The notes: a model not told the origin generated them from the sequence alone. A DNA stretch of 64,000 nucleotides from Pseudarthrobacter sp. (GCA_031178005.1 JAPSJV010000005.1:65212-129211), one strand, 5' to 3'; counted from the first letter of the stretch, positions 16,024 to 25,265 are shown. Made by a program: numbers and translations.

Positions 16024-17435
16024 TGCCGGAATCAGTAAATACAAGGCGGTGGCCGGAAGGCTTTATCTGGGGATCCGCGACGGCGGCAGCCCAGATTGAG
16101 GGGGCCGGGCACGAAGGCGGCAAGGAAGATTCCATCTGGGACCAGTTTGCGCGAGTCCCGGGCGCCATCGCGAAGGGCGAGAACCTGGAGCAGGCCGTGG
16201 ACCACTACCACCGTATGCCGCAGGACGTGCAACTGATGAAGGAACTGGGGCTGGATTCCTACCGCTTTTCCACCAGCTGGGCACGGGTTCGTCCGGGAGA
16301 CACGGCCGTTAATAAGGAAGGCTTGGACTTCTACTCGCGCCTGGTGGACGAACTGCTGGAAGCAGGAATCCTGCCTTGGCTGACCCTCTACCACTGGGAC
16401 CTGCCGCAGGCTCTTGAGGACAAGGGCGGCTGGGCCAACAGGGACACCGCCTACCGGTTCGCCGAATACGCCAATGACGTATATGCGGCACTGGGAGACC
16501 GGGTCCAGCATTGGACCACCTTCAACGAGCCTTTCTGCTCCTCCCTCCTGGGGTACGGTTCCGGCGTCCATGCACCGGGCCGGCAGGAACCGCGGGCAGC
16601 CATTGCGGCGGTCCACCACCAGCACCTTGCCCACGGGCTGGCCGTTAACTCCCTGCGGGAACTGGGCGCACAGAACCTCGGCATCACCCTGAACCTGAGC
16701 AACTCCATTCCGCGGGACAGCAACGATCCGGTGGACCTGGATGCCGCCCGCCGCTTCGACTCGCTGCAGAACCGGATCTTCCTGGACCCGATCCTGCGCG
16801 GCAGCTACTCCGAGGATTCCCTCGAGGACCTGGCCCCGTGTGGCCTGCAGGACGTCATCGCGCCCGGGGACCTGGAGATCATCAGCGCCCCGCTGGAGTT
16901 CCTGGGCGTAAACCACTACCACGATGACCTCATCAGCGGACATCCGGCCGATGAGGGCGGAGACGGTCATTCCGGCGGTGCCGAACGCGCCACGGCGTCA
17001 CCCTGGATCGGATCCGAGCACATCTCATTCCCCAGCCGGGGACTGCCACGGACGGCCATGAACTGGGAAGTGAACCCGGATGGGCTCCGGAAACTCCTGG
17101 TCCGGCTGGGCGAGGAATACCCCACCCTGCCCCCGTTGTACATCACGGAAAACGGCGCCGCTTATGAGGACACCGTCAGCCCGGACGGCTCCATCCACGA
17201 CGAGGAACGGACCAGGTTCATCCTGGACCACATCGCGGCAGTGGGCGAAGCAATCGACCAGGGCGCCGATGTCCGTGGCTACTTCGTGTGGTCCCTTCTG
17301 GACAACTTCGAGTGGTCCTGGGGCTACGGCAAGCGCTTCGGCATTGTCAGGGTGGACTACAGCACCTTCGAACGGACTGTGAAGGACAGCGGCAAGGCCT
17401 ATGCCAAGCTGATTGCGTCTACGATCACAGAGTGA
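16023..17435 (+). CDS. family 1 beta-glucosidase
   Basis: Cleaves cellobiose or other imported beta-glucosides to glucose in the cytoplasm. The 470-residue protein has no signal peptide. It shows all main GH1 marks: FIWGSATAAAQIEG near the N-terminus, the acid/base Glu169 in TFNEP, the nucleophile Glu376 in ITENG, and SLLDNFEWSWGYGKRFG near the C-terminus that shapes the aglycone site. BglC of the Streptomyces cellobiose operon has the same role and location. A 6-phospho-beta-glucosidase is unlikely because import is by ABC transport. Confidence 0.94.
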   Translation: MPESVNTRRWPEGFIWGSATAAAQIEGAGHEGGKEDSIWDQFARVPGAIAKGENLEQAVDHYHRMPQDVQLMKELGLDSYRFSTSWARVRPGDTAVNKEGLDFYSRLVDELLEAGILPWLTLYHWDLPQALEDKGGWANRDTAYRFAEYANDVYAALGDRVQHWTTFNEPFCSSLLGYGSGVHAPGRQEPRAAIAAVHHQHLAHGLAVNSLRELGAQNLGITLNLSNSIPRDSNDPVDLDAARRFDSLQNRIFLDPILRGSYSEDSLEDLAPCGLQDVIAPGDLEIISAPLEFLGVNHYHDDLISGHPADEGGDGHSGGAERATASPWIGSEHISFPSRGLPRTAMNWEVNPDGLRKLLVRLGEEYPTLPPLYITENGAAYEDTVSPDGSIHDEERTRFILDHIAAVGEAIDQGADVRGYFVWSLLDNFEWSWGYGKRFGIVRVDYSTFERTVKDSGKAYAKLIASTITE

Positions 17436-17437
17436 GC

Positions 17438-18457
17438 ATGGTGAAGCAGGACCACAGCGGAAACCGGCCGGCGCCCACCCTTGAAATGGTGGCGGCGCTG
17501 GCCGGGGTATCCCGCGCCACGGTTTCGCGTGTGGTCAATGAAGTACCCAGTGTGGATCCGGAGATTGCCGCCAAGGTGCGGCAGGCCATCCAGGCAATCA
17601 ACTACACGCCCAACCGCGCTGCCAGGTCGCTGGCCAGCAGGCGGCCCAATTCGGTGACCCTGATTGTGCCTGAATCCACGTCCAAGGTCTTTGCCGACCC
17701 GTTCTTCGCGTCCGTTGTGCAGGGTGTTGCTCTCTACCTGGCGGACACCGACTACACGCTGAACATGGTCATTGCTTCGGAAACCAAACCGGAGAAGACC
17801 CGCGCATTCCTCCTGGGTGGAAACGTGGCAGGTGCCCTGGTGGTCTCGCACCATATGGGCGACCGCTCCTGGACACACCTGAGCGAGCAACTGCCCATGG
17901 TGTTTGCCGGCAAGCCCTTCGGGGAATCCGCCAGCTACTACGTGGAAGTGGACAATGAGGCTGCGGCCGAAGGCGCCACCGACGTCCTTGCAGTCCGGGG
18001 CTGCAGGCATATTGCCACCATTGCCGGACCGCAGGACATGCCGCCCGGCGTGGACCGGCTCCGGGGCTGGAAGAACGCCGTGGCGAAGGCAGGACTGGAC
18101 GATTCCCTGGTGGAGTTCGGCGACTTCACCCTGGCCTCCGGCGCCACGGCAATGCGCCGCCTCCTGGACCGGGACAAGCCGATCGACGGCGTGTTTGTGG
18201 CCAATGACCAGATGGCCGCCGGAGCGTACACGGTCCTGCACCAGCGGGGCCTGCGCATCCCGGAAGACATTGCCGTGGTGGGCTTCGACGACGACTCCTT
18301 TGCCACCTCGGTAACCCCGCCACTGACCACAGTGCACCACCCCATCGTGGAACTGGGCAAGAAAATGGCCCAAACCCTGGTGAACCTGATCGAAGGAAAA
18401 CCCGCGGAGCAGGTCACGCACATCAATACCTCACTGGTGATCAGGGAATCCGCCTGA
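17438..18457 (+). CDS. LacI family transcriptional regulator of the beta-glucoside operon (CebR-like)
   Basis: A 339-residue repressor. The N-terminal helix-turn-helix is at about 14-38 (TLEMVAALAGVSRATVSRVV), followed by the hinge helix region (YTPNRAARSLASRR) and a periplasmic-binding-protein-like effector domain. The ATG at 17438 lies 2 nt after the glucosidase stop; the frame is open further upstream inside that gene, but the extension is not LacI-like. The two perfect palindromes at the operon promoter are the expected targets, so it would repress its own operon until cellobiose or a related sugar binds. Confidence 0.92.
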   Translation: MVKQDHSGNRPAPTLEMVAALAGVSRATVSRVVNEVPSVDPEIAAKVRQAIQAINYTPNRAARSLASRRPNSVTLIVPESTSKVFADPFFASVVQGVALYLADTDYTLNMVIASETKPEKTRAFLLGGNVAGALVVSHHMGDRSWTHLSEQLPMVFAGKPFGESASYYVEVDNEAAAEGATDVLAVRGCRHIATIAGPQDMPPGVDRLRGWKNAVAKAGLDDSLVEFGDFTLASGATAMRRLLDRDKPIDGVFVANDQMAAGAYTVLHQRGLRIPEDIAVVGFDDDSFATSVTPPLTTVHHPIVELGKKMAQTLVNLIEGKPAEQVTHINTSLVIRESA

Positions 18458-18497
18458 CGCCTGCGGGCTCCAGCAGCAGCCACCGAAAGGCACGTCC

Positions 18498-19520
18498 ATG
18501 ACCTTCCCGCTTGACCGTCCCCTGCGCTGGGGTGTGGTGGCCACCGGCCGGATTGCCCACCGGGTGACCGCCGATCTGGCCCGCCTCGAAGGCGCGGAGC
18601 TGCACGCTGTCAGTTCGCGCGCTGAACCTGCAGCGACGGCTTTCAAAGACAAGTTCGGATTCGCCGCCAGCTACCACGACCAGGCTGGAACCACCGGGTA
18701 CCAGCAGCTGTTTGATGACCCGCTGGTGGACGTTGTCTACATAGCCACGCCACATGCCCAGCACCTCGAGGTGGCCCAGGCCGCCCTGAAATCGGGCAAG
18801 CATGTGTTGTGCGAGAAACCCTTGACGGTCAACGCACGCGAAGCCCGGGAACTGGTCAGGCTTGCTGAGAATGGCGGCCTGTTCCTCATGGAGGCCGTCT
18901 GGACCAGGTTTCTGCCGGCCACCCGGCGGGCCCTGGGCTTGGTCGGCGGCGGCGGAATCGGCGATGTCCGGTGGGTGCAGGCAGAGCTGGGTTTTGCCGC
19001 CACGTACGATCCCGCAGACAGGCTGTGGGACCCGGCTGCCGGTGGCGGTGCGCTGCTGGACCTGACGATCTACCCGTTGACCTGGGCGATCGGAGCCCTG
19101 GGCTTCCCGGACACGCTCACCGCGGCCGGCCGGCTGAACCCGGACGGCGTGGACATCCACAACACGATCACCCTGGCCTACCCGAGCGGCGCCTCAGCCC
19201 AGCTGACTTCCTCGCTGCAGGCAAACGGACCCGGAATGGTCACCATCGGCGGCAGCCAGGGCTGGCTCAGGACAGGCTCGCCGCTGTACAACCCCCGCCG
19301 GCTTGAGATCTGCGGCCCGGACGGCGTGCCCAGGATTGAGCGGTTTGAGGAGGAAACCGAGGGATTCATCCACGAACTCCGTGAAGTGGGCCGCTGCATC
19401 CGGGCCGGGCTCCAGGAGAGCCCGTTGATGCCGTGGGCGGACAGCATCCGGACCATGGAGCTCCTGGATGAGGCCCGGCGTCAAATGGGCGTCAGCTACG
19501 CGAATGACGACGCACACTAA
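18498..19520 (+). CDS. Gfo/Idh/MocA family oxidoreductase
   Basis: An NAD(P)-dependent dehydrogenase for a sugar or related alcohol. The 340-residue protein has the N-terminal Rossmann motif (WGVVATGRIAHRV, 11-23), the conserved EKP (106-108) whose lysine is catalytic, and a C-terminal alpha/beta domain with GGGALLDLTIYP. The sequence is nearest, by eye, to the dihydrodiol/glucose-fructose type group. It follows the LacI gene by 40 nt with GAAAGG before the ATG, and is probably the last gene of the beta-glucoside operon, where it may oxidise a sugar product. Its stop overlaps the stop of the FUSC gene by 4 nt. Confidence 0.88.
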   Translation: MTFPLDRPLRWGVVATGRIAHRVTADLARLEGAELHAVSSRAEPAATAFKDKFGFAASYHDQAGTTGYQQLFDDPLVDVVYIATPHAQHLEVAQAALKSGKHVLCEKPLTVNAREARELVRLAENGGLFLMEAVWTRFLPATRRALGLVGGGGIGDVRWVQAELGFAATYDPADRLWDPAAGGGALLDLTIYPLTWAIGALGFPDTLTAAGRLNPDGVDIHNTITLAYPSGASAQLTSSLQANGPGMVTIGGSQGWLRTGSPLYNPRRLEICGPDGVPRIERFEEETEGFIHELREVGRCIRAGLQESPLMPWADSIRTMELLDEARRQMGVSYANDDAH

Positions 19521-20644
19521 AGGTCCGGCAGCAGGTCCCGGGCCTCATCGGGATTCATCCCGGTGGCCTCCAGCAGGTCGACCATCAGCGGCCGGAGCAG
19601 CATCACCACGGTTTCGCCCTCCAGCCGCTCCACGTTCAGCATCTTCGGATGCACGCGCATGGCTGCCTCGGCCAGGTTCCGCCGGGCCGTACGCAGATGG
19701 GCGCGGCGGGCGCCGTCGTGCGTTTCCGCAAGACCAAGGGAGAGCTCATCAATCGCGGCAGCGGTCTCCTGCAGCACCTCCGCGATCGAGTCGATGGCCT
19801 CATCGGTGAGTGCCGCATGGTTGATGGCGCTGGTGAGCCTGCGGGCGAAGACCCGGCTGTTCCTCAGGGCCAGATCGATGTATTCGAGGGACCGCTCCAG
19901 CCTGTCCAGCTCGTCCCGGTGCCTGCGGTAGGCGGGGGAGAGGGTGGCAACTTCACCGGAGGAGCGCAGCGACTGGCGCATTCCGTCCACCAGCGGCTGG
20001 CAGCTGCGGCCGCGCACCAGGGCATGCCAGGCGAGGGTTGAATCGCTCTTGACCAGGCTTTCCGCGCACTCCCGGAGCACCTCAGCCAGTTCATGGAGCA
20101 GGTTCCGGACATCTTTTCGAGGCTCGCGGCGTGGATCGCGGGGGATCAGGATGGTCACCAGCAAGGCAAACAGGCCGCCCACCACCGCGTCCAGGCTTCG
20201 CGTAAACGGCCCGCCATCCGGGGCCGGCAGCAGCACTACCAGCAGGGACTGGAGCGCCAGTTGCGTGGTAAAAATCGAGCCGCTGTCCAGGAACCGTGCC
20301 AGCAAGATGGAGAAAAGCAGTACGACGGCGGCCTGCCAGATTCCGCTGCCCAGCCAGTGCAGGAGCAGGTCACCTACCGCGATTCCGATGGTGCAGCCCA
20401 GCCCAACTTCCACAACGCGGCGCAGGCGCGGCTCACGGGAGAAGCCGAGCGCGATCAGTGACGACGTCGCTGCGAAAAGCGGCCCGGAATGTCCCAGGAC
20501 GTATTCGGCGAACGCATAGGCTCCCACCGCGCAGACAGTCATCTGGACCGCGGGAAGGAGGGAATTCCGGCTCCGGATGACGCCCGTGCGGAAGCGGCCA
20601 CGCAGGAAACGCCTGCTGGTGTTCAGACGGTTTGCGAGGGCCAT
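19517..20644 (-). CDS. FUSC / aromatic acid exporter (ArAE) family membrane protein
   Basis: A 375-residue protein with an N-terminal membrane domain of about six helices (about 30-170, including FAATSSLIALGFSREP, typical of the ArAE/DUF939 group) and a long helical cytoplasmic C-terminus. Relatives export aromatic acids or similar compounds, but here the substrate is unknown. It converges on the oxidoreductase gene with a 4-nt overlap, so the stop codons are interleaved. Its start region faces the pst operon promoter 286 bp away. Confidence 0.8.
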   Translation of the reverse strand: MALANRLNTSRRFLRGRFRTGVIRSRNSLLPAVQMTVCAVGAYAFAEYVLGHSGPLFAATSSLIALGFSREPRLRRVVEVGLGCTIGIAVGDLLLHWLGSGIWQAAVVLLFSILLARFLDSGSIFTTQLALQSLLVVLLPAPDGGPFTRSLDAVVGGLFALLVTILIPRDPRREPRKDVRNLLHELAEVLRECAESLVKSDSTLAWHALVRGRSCQPLVDGMRQSLRSSGEVATLSPAYRRHRDELDRLERSLEYIDLALRNSRVFARRLTSAINHAALTDEAIDSIAEVLQETAAAIDELSLGLAETHDGARRAHLRTARRNLAEAAMRVHPKMLNVERLEGETVVMLLRPLMVDLLEATGMNPDEARDLLPDL

Positions 20645-20788
20645 GCCCCCAGTGTATTTGTTGGGAAGGAACAGCTTGCCCTATGCTCAGACCCCGCACC
20701 GGGAGATACTAGGCATTGCGTGCCATAGATCCTCGAATGTGACGGATGCAATAGCAACCCGGCAGATGTAACCCAGTGTCCTGCGTTC

Positions 20789-20810
20789 GTTAACCTTGCG
20801 TTCACTCTGA
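20789..20810 (+). promoter_or_regulatory. PHO box (PhoP binding site) upstream of pstS
   Basis: Two adjacent 11-nt direct repeats, GTTAACCTTGC (20789-20799) and GTTCACTCTGA (20800-20810). This matches the GTTCACC-type 11-nt direct-repeat units bound by PhoP in Streptomyces. The pst operon is the standard PhoP target, so induction at low phosphate is expected. Confidence 0.75.
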
Positions 20811-20930
20811 GAGGCCAGTCTCGTAACCCTGCACGCCTAACTTCGATTGAGGTACAAAACCTATGCATCGGCGTGGCGGGCAACTCCGGATCCTCCACCC
20901 ACATGAGATTCCCTGGAAGGGGCACATTCA

Positions 20931-22049
20931 GTGAAGGCACAACGCTTTGGCCGCCACGCGGCACTCGCCGTTATCGCAGCCGGCGCACTCGCGCTTACCG
21001 CCTGTGGTTCAGACAACGTCACCGGCAGCAACGCGCCCACCAACAACAACACCGGTGCCGCAGTCACCGGCACGCTGACCGGCATCGGCTCCTCCGCGCA
21101 GGGCGCGGCCATGGACGCCTGGAAGACCGAGTTCGCATCCGCCAACCAGGGTGCCACCGTGCAGTACTCCCCGGATGGCTCCGGCGCAGGCCGCAAGGCC
21201 CTGCTGGACGGCTCCGCCCAGTTCGGCGGCTCCGACGCTTACCTGAAGGACGAAGAGTTTGAGTCCTCCAAGGAAATCTGCGGCCCCGATGGCGCACTCA
21301 ACATCCCGGTGTACATCTCCCCGATCGCCATCGCGTTCAACCTGCCGGAGATCACCGAGCTGAAGCTGGACGCCCCGACCGTTGCCAAGATCTTCCGCGG
21401 CGAAATCGCTACCTGGAACGATCCCGCAATCCAGGCCCTCAACGAGGGTGTTTCGCTGCCTGACCTCAAGGTCACCCCGGTGAACCGTTCCGACGATTCC
21501 GGCACCACCAGCAACTTCACCGACTACCTGTCGGCAGCTGCTCCTGAGGCCTGGACCGACAAGGCTTCCGGTGTTTGGCCGGCCGCCCTTCAGGGCGAGA
21601 ACGCCAAGGGCACCTCCGGTGTTGTCAAGACGGTTACCGACACCCCCGGCGCCATCACCTACGCTGATGACTCCGCTGTCAGCGGCAAGCTGGGCGTTGC
21701 ACAGATCAAGGTAGGCGAGACCTTCACGAAGATCTCCGCCGAAGCCGCTGCCAAGGCTGTTGACGCCGGCACGGCTGTTGAAGGTCGCTCCGCCAACGAC
21801 CTCTCCATCAAGCTGGACCGCGCCACCAAGAATGAGGGCGCATACCCGATCGTCCTGGTCTCCTTCCACATCGTGTGCTCCTCCTACGAGGACCAGCAGA
21901 CCGTAGACCTGGTCAAAGCCTTCGAGAACTACGTAGTCTCGGAAGAGGGCCAGCAGGCAGCTGCTGACTCGGCCAAGTCTGCACCGCTCTCCAAGGAGCT
22001 CGCGGAGAAGGCTGCCAAGGCCATCGACACGATCAAGGTCAAGTCCTAA
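20931..22049 (+). CDS. pstS: phosphate ABC transporter substrate-binding lipoprotein
   Basis: High-affinity phosphate receptor outside the cell. The 372-residue lipoprotein has lipobox LTAC (Cys25). The phosphate-binding loops are visible as IGSSAQG, DGSGAGRKAL, GGSDAYL and NRSDDSGTTSNFTDYL. The GTG at 20931 follows GGAAGGGG at 8 nt. It is the first gene of pstSCAB and lies downstream of a PHO box. A 19-bp hairpin follows the stop. Confidence 0.96.
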   Translation: MKAQRFGRHAALAVIAAGALALTACGSDNVTGSNAPTNNNTGAAVTGTLTGIGSSAQGAAMDAWKTEFASANQGATVQYSPDGSGAGRKALLDGSAQFGGSDAYLKDEEFESSKEICGPDGALNIPVYISPIAIAFNLPEITELKLDAPTVAKIFRGEIATWNDPAIQALNEGVSLPDLKVTPVNRSDDSGTTSNFTDYLSAAAPEAWTDKASGVWPAALQGENAKGTSGVVKTVTDTPGAITYADDSAVSGKLGVAQIKVGETFTKISAEAAAKAVDAGTAVEGRSANDLSIKLDRATKNEGAYPIVLVSFHIVCSSYEDQQTVDLVKAFENYVVSEEGQQAAADSAKSAPLSKELAEKAAKAIDTIKVKS

Positions 22050-22063
22050 TATTTCGCATTGAA

Positions 22064-22105
22064 CCAAGTTCCCCGCCGCGCCGCCAGGCGGGGCGGGGAA
22101 CTTGG
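22064..22105 (+). terminator. hairpin between pstS and pstC
   Basis: A 19-bp stem (22064-22082 with 22087-22105) with a single mismatch and a 4-nt loop, 15 nt after the pstS stop. It overlaps an ATG at 22102, which argues against that codon as the pstC start. It probably raises PstS over the channel proteins. Confidence 0.75.
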
Positions 22106-22161
22106 CTATGTCCGCCAGCATCCAGCTGTCCCAGCGCCACCATCACAATGAAGGGTCGGGA

Positions 22162-23097
22162 ATGACCGCCACCTCCCTGACAAGTTCACAGGCTGCCGCA
22201 GGCCGCGCTGGTGACAAAGTGTTTTCCGGAGCAACCCTGGCCGCCGGCTGCCTCATCCTGGCAGTCCTGTTTGGTGTTGCTTTGTTCCTGGTGGTTCAGG
22301 CCATCCCTGCGCTCACTGCTCCCGCCTCGGAAATCCAGGGCGGCGAAGGCTTCTTCGCCTACATCTGGCCGATTGTCATCGGCACACTCATCGCCGCGCT
22401 GATTGCGCTTATCATCGCCACGCCGGTCTCCATCGGCGTCGCGCTGTTCATCTCCCACTTCGCGCCGCGCCAGCTGGCGTCGGGCCTCGGGTACGTCATC
22501 GACCTCCTGGCCGCGATTCCCTCAGTGGTTTACGGCGCCTGGGGTGCTGCCTTCCTGGCCCCGCAGATTTCGCCGGCGTACAACTGGCTGGCCGAGAACA
22601 TGGGCTGGCTGCCGATCTTCGCCGGGCCGGCCTCGGCCACCGGCAAGACCATCCTGACGGCAGGCATAGTCCTGTCCGTGATGGTCATCCCCATCATTAC
22701 CTCGCTGTCCCGGGAAATCTTCCTGCAGACGCCCAAGCTTCACGAGGAAGCCGCACTGGCGCTCGGAGCCACGCGTTGGGAAATGATCAAAATGGCCGTG
22801 CTGCCCTTCGCCCGGCCGGGCATCATCAGCGCCATCATGCTTGGCCTGGGCCGTGCCTTGGGAGAGACCATGGCAGTGGCCCTGGTGCTTTCTTCCGGGG
22901 CTCTGACCGCCAGCCTGATCCAGTCCGGCAACCAGACCATCGCCGCCGAGATCGCGCTGAACTTCCCTGAAGCATCCGGGCTCAAGGTGAGCACACTGAT
23001 CGCCGCCGGCCTGATCCTCTTCGTCATCACCCTCGCGGTGAACATGCTTGCCCGCTGGATCATCAGCCGGCACAAAGAATTCTCGGGAGCCAACTAA
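22162..23097 (+). CDS. pstC: phosphate ABC transporter permease PstC
   Basis: Channel subunit of the phosphate importer, 311 residues from the ATG at 22162 (MTATSLTSSQ). This start has GAAGGG upstream; an ATG at 22102 in the same frame lies inside the pstS hairpin and is less likely. There are about six transmembrane segments, and the EAA loop EEAALALGATRWEMIKMAVLP docks on PstB. The pstA ATG follows the stop directly. Confidence 0.94.
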   Translation: MTATSLTSSQAAAGRAGDKVFSGATLAAGCLILAVLFGVALFLVVQAIPALTAPASEIQGGEGFFAYIWPIVIGTLIAALIALIIATPVSIGVALFISHFAPRQLASGLGYVIDLLAAIPSVVYGAWGAAFLAPQISPAYNWLAENMGWLPIFAGPASATGKTILTAGIVLSVMVIPIITSLSREIFLQTPKLHEEAALALGATRWEMIKMAVLPFARPGIISAIMLGLGRALGETMAVALVLSSGALTASLIQSGNQTIAAEIALNFPEASGLKVSTLIAAGLILFVITLAVNMLARWIISRHKEFSGAN

Positions 23098-24207
23098 ATG
23101 ACCTCCACCCTTACTCCCGTTCGCAAGCGTTCGGCCCTGACCAAGGGCCAGCTGCCCAAGGCTGCGCCGTACATTGTGCTCGCCTCGGCGCTGATCCTGG
23201 GCGCCGCAATCCTTGCCCTGATCGGGTTCAACGCCTTCGGTTGGGGCCTGGTTTCCGCCATCCTGTTCACCATTGGCCTGGTTGGCTGGAGCGCCGGCGT
23301 GGAAGGTGCGCGCAAGGCCCAGGACAAGCTGGCCACCTGCCTGGTGGTTGGCGCGTTCCTGCTGGCCCTGCTTCCGCTGATTTCCGTGATCTGGACTGTG
23401 CTGGCCAACGGCATTCCCGGCCTGGTCACCCCGGGGTTCCTGTCCAGCTCCATGAACGGCGTCACCGGCGTTTATGACAACCGGGCAGTCGAGGACGGCA
23501 CTCCCGTGCTGGGCGGCATTTACCACGCGCTCATGGGTACCATCCAGATCACGCTGCTGGCCACTGTCATCTCCGTGCCGGTGGGGCTCTTGACCGCCAT
23601 CTACCTGGTGGAGTACGGCAATGACGGCAAGCTGGCCCGTGCCATCACGTTCTTCGTGGACGTTATGACCGGCATCCCGTCTATCGTGGCCGGCCTCTTC
23701 GCGGCCGCGTTCTTCTTCGCAATCGTCGGCCCGGGAACCAAGACAGGTGCGGTGGCCGCCGTCGCGCTTTCCGTCCTGATGATCCCGGTGGTAGTCCGTT
23801 CCGCCGAAGAGATGCTCAAGATCGTGCCCAACGAGCTCCGCGAGGCAGCCTATGCACTGGGCGTCCGGAAGTGGCGCACCATCCTCAAGGTGGTTATTCC
23901 GACGGCGATCTCCGGCATTGCGTCCGGCGTCACCCTGGCAATTGCCCGCGTTATCGGCGAGACGGCGCCCATCCTGGTCACCGCCGGATTCGCCACCAGC
24001 ATCAATTCCAACGTGTTCGGCGGCTGGATGGCATCGCTGCCCACGTTCATCTATACCCAGATCCTGAACCCGACGTCTCCGTCCAACCCGGATCCGTCCA
24101 CCCAGCGCGCCTGGGGTGCAGCCCTGGTGCTGATCATCCTGGTGATGGTCCTGAACCTGGCCTCGCGGCTCATCGCCAAGGCATTCGCTCCGAAGACCGG
24201 CCGCTAG
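23098..24207 (+). CDS. pstA: phosphate ABC transporter permease PstA
   Basis: Second channel subunit, 369 residues, longer than the usual 290 because of two or three extra N-terminal hydrophobic segments (about 22-95), a form common in actinobacteria. The core has PVGLLTAIYLVEYG and the EAA loop REAAYALGVRKWRTILKVV. It starts directly after the pstC stop (TAAATG), so translation is coupled. Confidence 0.94.
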   Translation: MTSTLTPVRKRSALTKGQLPKAAPYIVLASALILGAAILALIGFNAFGWGLVSAILFTIGLVGWSAGVEGARKAQDKLATCLVVGAFLLALLPLISVIWTVLANGIPGLVTPGFLSSSMNGVTGVYDNRAVEDGTPVLGGIYHALMGTIQITLLATVISVPVGLLTAIYLVEYGNDGKLARAITFFVDVMTGIPSIVAGLFAAAFFFAIVGPGTKTGAVAAVALSVLMIPVVVRSAEEMLKIVPNELREAAYALGVRKWRTILKVVIPTAISGIASGVTLAIARVIGETAPILVTAGFATSINSNVFGGWMASLPTFIYTQILNPTSPSNPDPSTQRAWGAALVLIILVMVLNLASRLIAKAFAPKTGR

Positions 24208-24215
24208 AAAAAATT

Positions 24216-24239
24216 CCACCTGCCGCAAAAGGCAGATGG
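24216..24239 (+). other. small hairpin between pstA and pstB
   Basis: A 9-bp stem with one mismatch (24216-24224 with 24231-24239) and a 6-nt loop in the 71-nt gap. It has no T-tract, so it may mark an mRNA processing or stability site rather than a full terminator. Confidence 0.4.
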
Positions 24240-24278
24240 CTAGACTTAATTCATACCTCTCAGCAGTGAAGGAACACC

Positions 24279-25058
24279 ATGTCTAAGCGCATCGACGTCA
24301 AGGACCTGAATGTTTACTACGGCAGCTTCCTTGCCGTGGAAGGCGTCAACATCAACATCGAGGCCAAGTCCGTCACGGCCTTCATCGGCCCATCCGGCTG
24401 CGGCAAGTCAACCTTCCTGCGCACCCTGAACCGCATGCACGAGGTCCTTCCGGGCGCCCGTGTTGAAGGCGAAGTGCTGCTCGACGGCGACAACCTCTAC
24501 GGCCCGGGCGTTGACCCTGTGACGGTCCGCTCCCAGATCGGCATGGTGTTCCAGCGGCCCAACCCGTTCCCCACCATGTCCATCCGGGACAATGTGCTGG
24601 CCGGCGTGAAGCTGAACAACCAGAAGATCTCCAAGGGCGAAGCCGATGCCCTGGTGGAGCGTTCACTGCAGGGCGCCAACCTGTGGAACGAGGTCAAGGA
24701 CCGCCTGGAGAAGCCCGGTTCCGGACTTTCCGGCGGCCAGCAGCAGCGTCTCTGCATCGCCCGCGCCATCGCCGTCGAACCCCAAGTGATCCTGATGGAC
24801 GAGCCCTGCTCCGCACTGGACCCGATTTCCACCCTGGCCGTTGAGGACCTCATCAACGAGCTCAAGGACCAGTACACAGTGGTGATCGTGACGCACAACA
24901 TGCAGCAGGCTGCGCGTGTATCGGACAAGACCGCGTTCTTCAACATCGCCGGAACCGGCAAGCCCGGCAAGCTGATTGAGTTCGCTGAGACCTCCACCAT
25001 CTTCAACAACCCGGCAGTGAAGGCCACCGAAGACTACGTTTCCGGCCGGTTCGGGTAA
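24279..25058 (+). CDS. pstB: phosphate ABC transporter ATP-binding protein
   Basis: ATPase of the phosphate importer, 259 residues, the usual length. Walker [10 protein letters not shown] (37-45), Q-loop VFQRPNPFP, signature LSGGQ (150-154), Walker B ILMDE (171-175) and the switch His (VTHNMQQA) are all present. GAAGGA precedes the ATG. It completes pstSCAB; no phoU follows here, although a PhoU-like DUF47 gene is encoded nearby on the other strand. Confidence 0.97.
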   Translation: MSKRIDVKDLNVYYGSFLAVEGVNINIEAKSVTAFIGPSGCGKSTFLRTLNRMHEVLPGARVEGEVLLDGDNLYGPGVDPVTVRSQIGMVFQRPNPFPTMSIRDNVLAGVKLNNQKISKGEADALVERSLQGANLWNEVKDRLEKPGSGLSGGQQQRLCIARAIAVEPQVILMDEPCSALDPISTLAVEDLINELKDQYTVVIVTHNMQQAARVSDKTAFFNIAGTGKPGKLIEFAETSTIFNNPAVKATEDYVSGRFG

Positions 25059-25059
25059 T

Positions 25060-25167
25060 TCCCACCGCCGCCCTAACCTCGCAAGTCCCCACCGCCGCCC
25101 TGACCTCGCAAGTCCCCACCGCCGCCCTGACCTCGCAAGTCCCCACCGCCGCCCTGACCTCGCAAGC
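25060..25167. repeat. 27-bp minisatellite, four copies, after pstB
   Basis: Four head-to-tail copies of a 27-bp unit (25060-25086, 25087-25113, 25114-25140, 25141-25167) containing CCCACCGCCGCCCTGACCTC and GCAAGT. The middle copies are identical; the first and last differ by one or two bases. It begins next to the pstB stop. Function unknown; copy number may vary between strains. Confidence 0.85.
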
Positions 25168-25205
25168 TCGGCCAGGGAACCCTGGCGGCGTGGGCCCCTA
25201 CGTCG

Positions 25206-25265
25206 ATCGATTGCTCCGTAGGTGTCGTTTTGGCACCCCAAAACGACACTTGTGGAGCAATCGAT
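25206..25265. terminator. bidirectional terminator between pstB and the PiT gene
   Basis: A 28-bp stem (25206-25233 with 25238-25265) with three mismatches and a 4-nt loop. It lies between two converging genes and carries a TTTT/AAAA stretch in the stem next to the loop. It is followed by the PiT stop 9 nt further. Confidence 0.75.

Noticed and set aside
17288-17437. N-terminal extension of the LacI regulator into the glucosidase gene
   Set aside because: The added residues are not LacI-like and the ATG at 17438 places the helix-turn-helix at the normal distance.
25060-25167. CRISPR array
   Set aside because: The 27-bp units are contiguous with no spacers and there are no cas genes.
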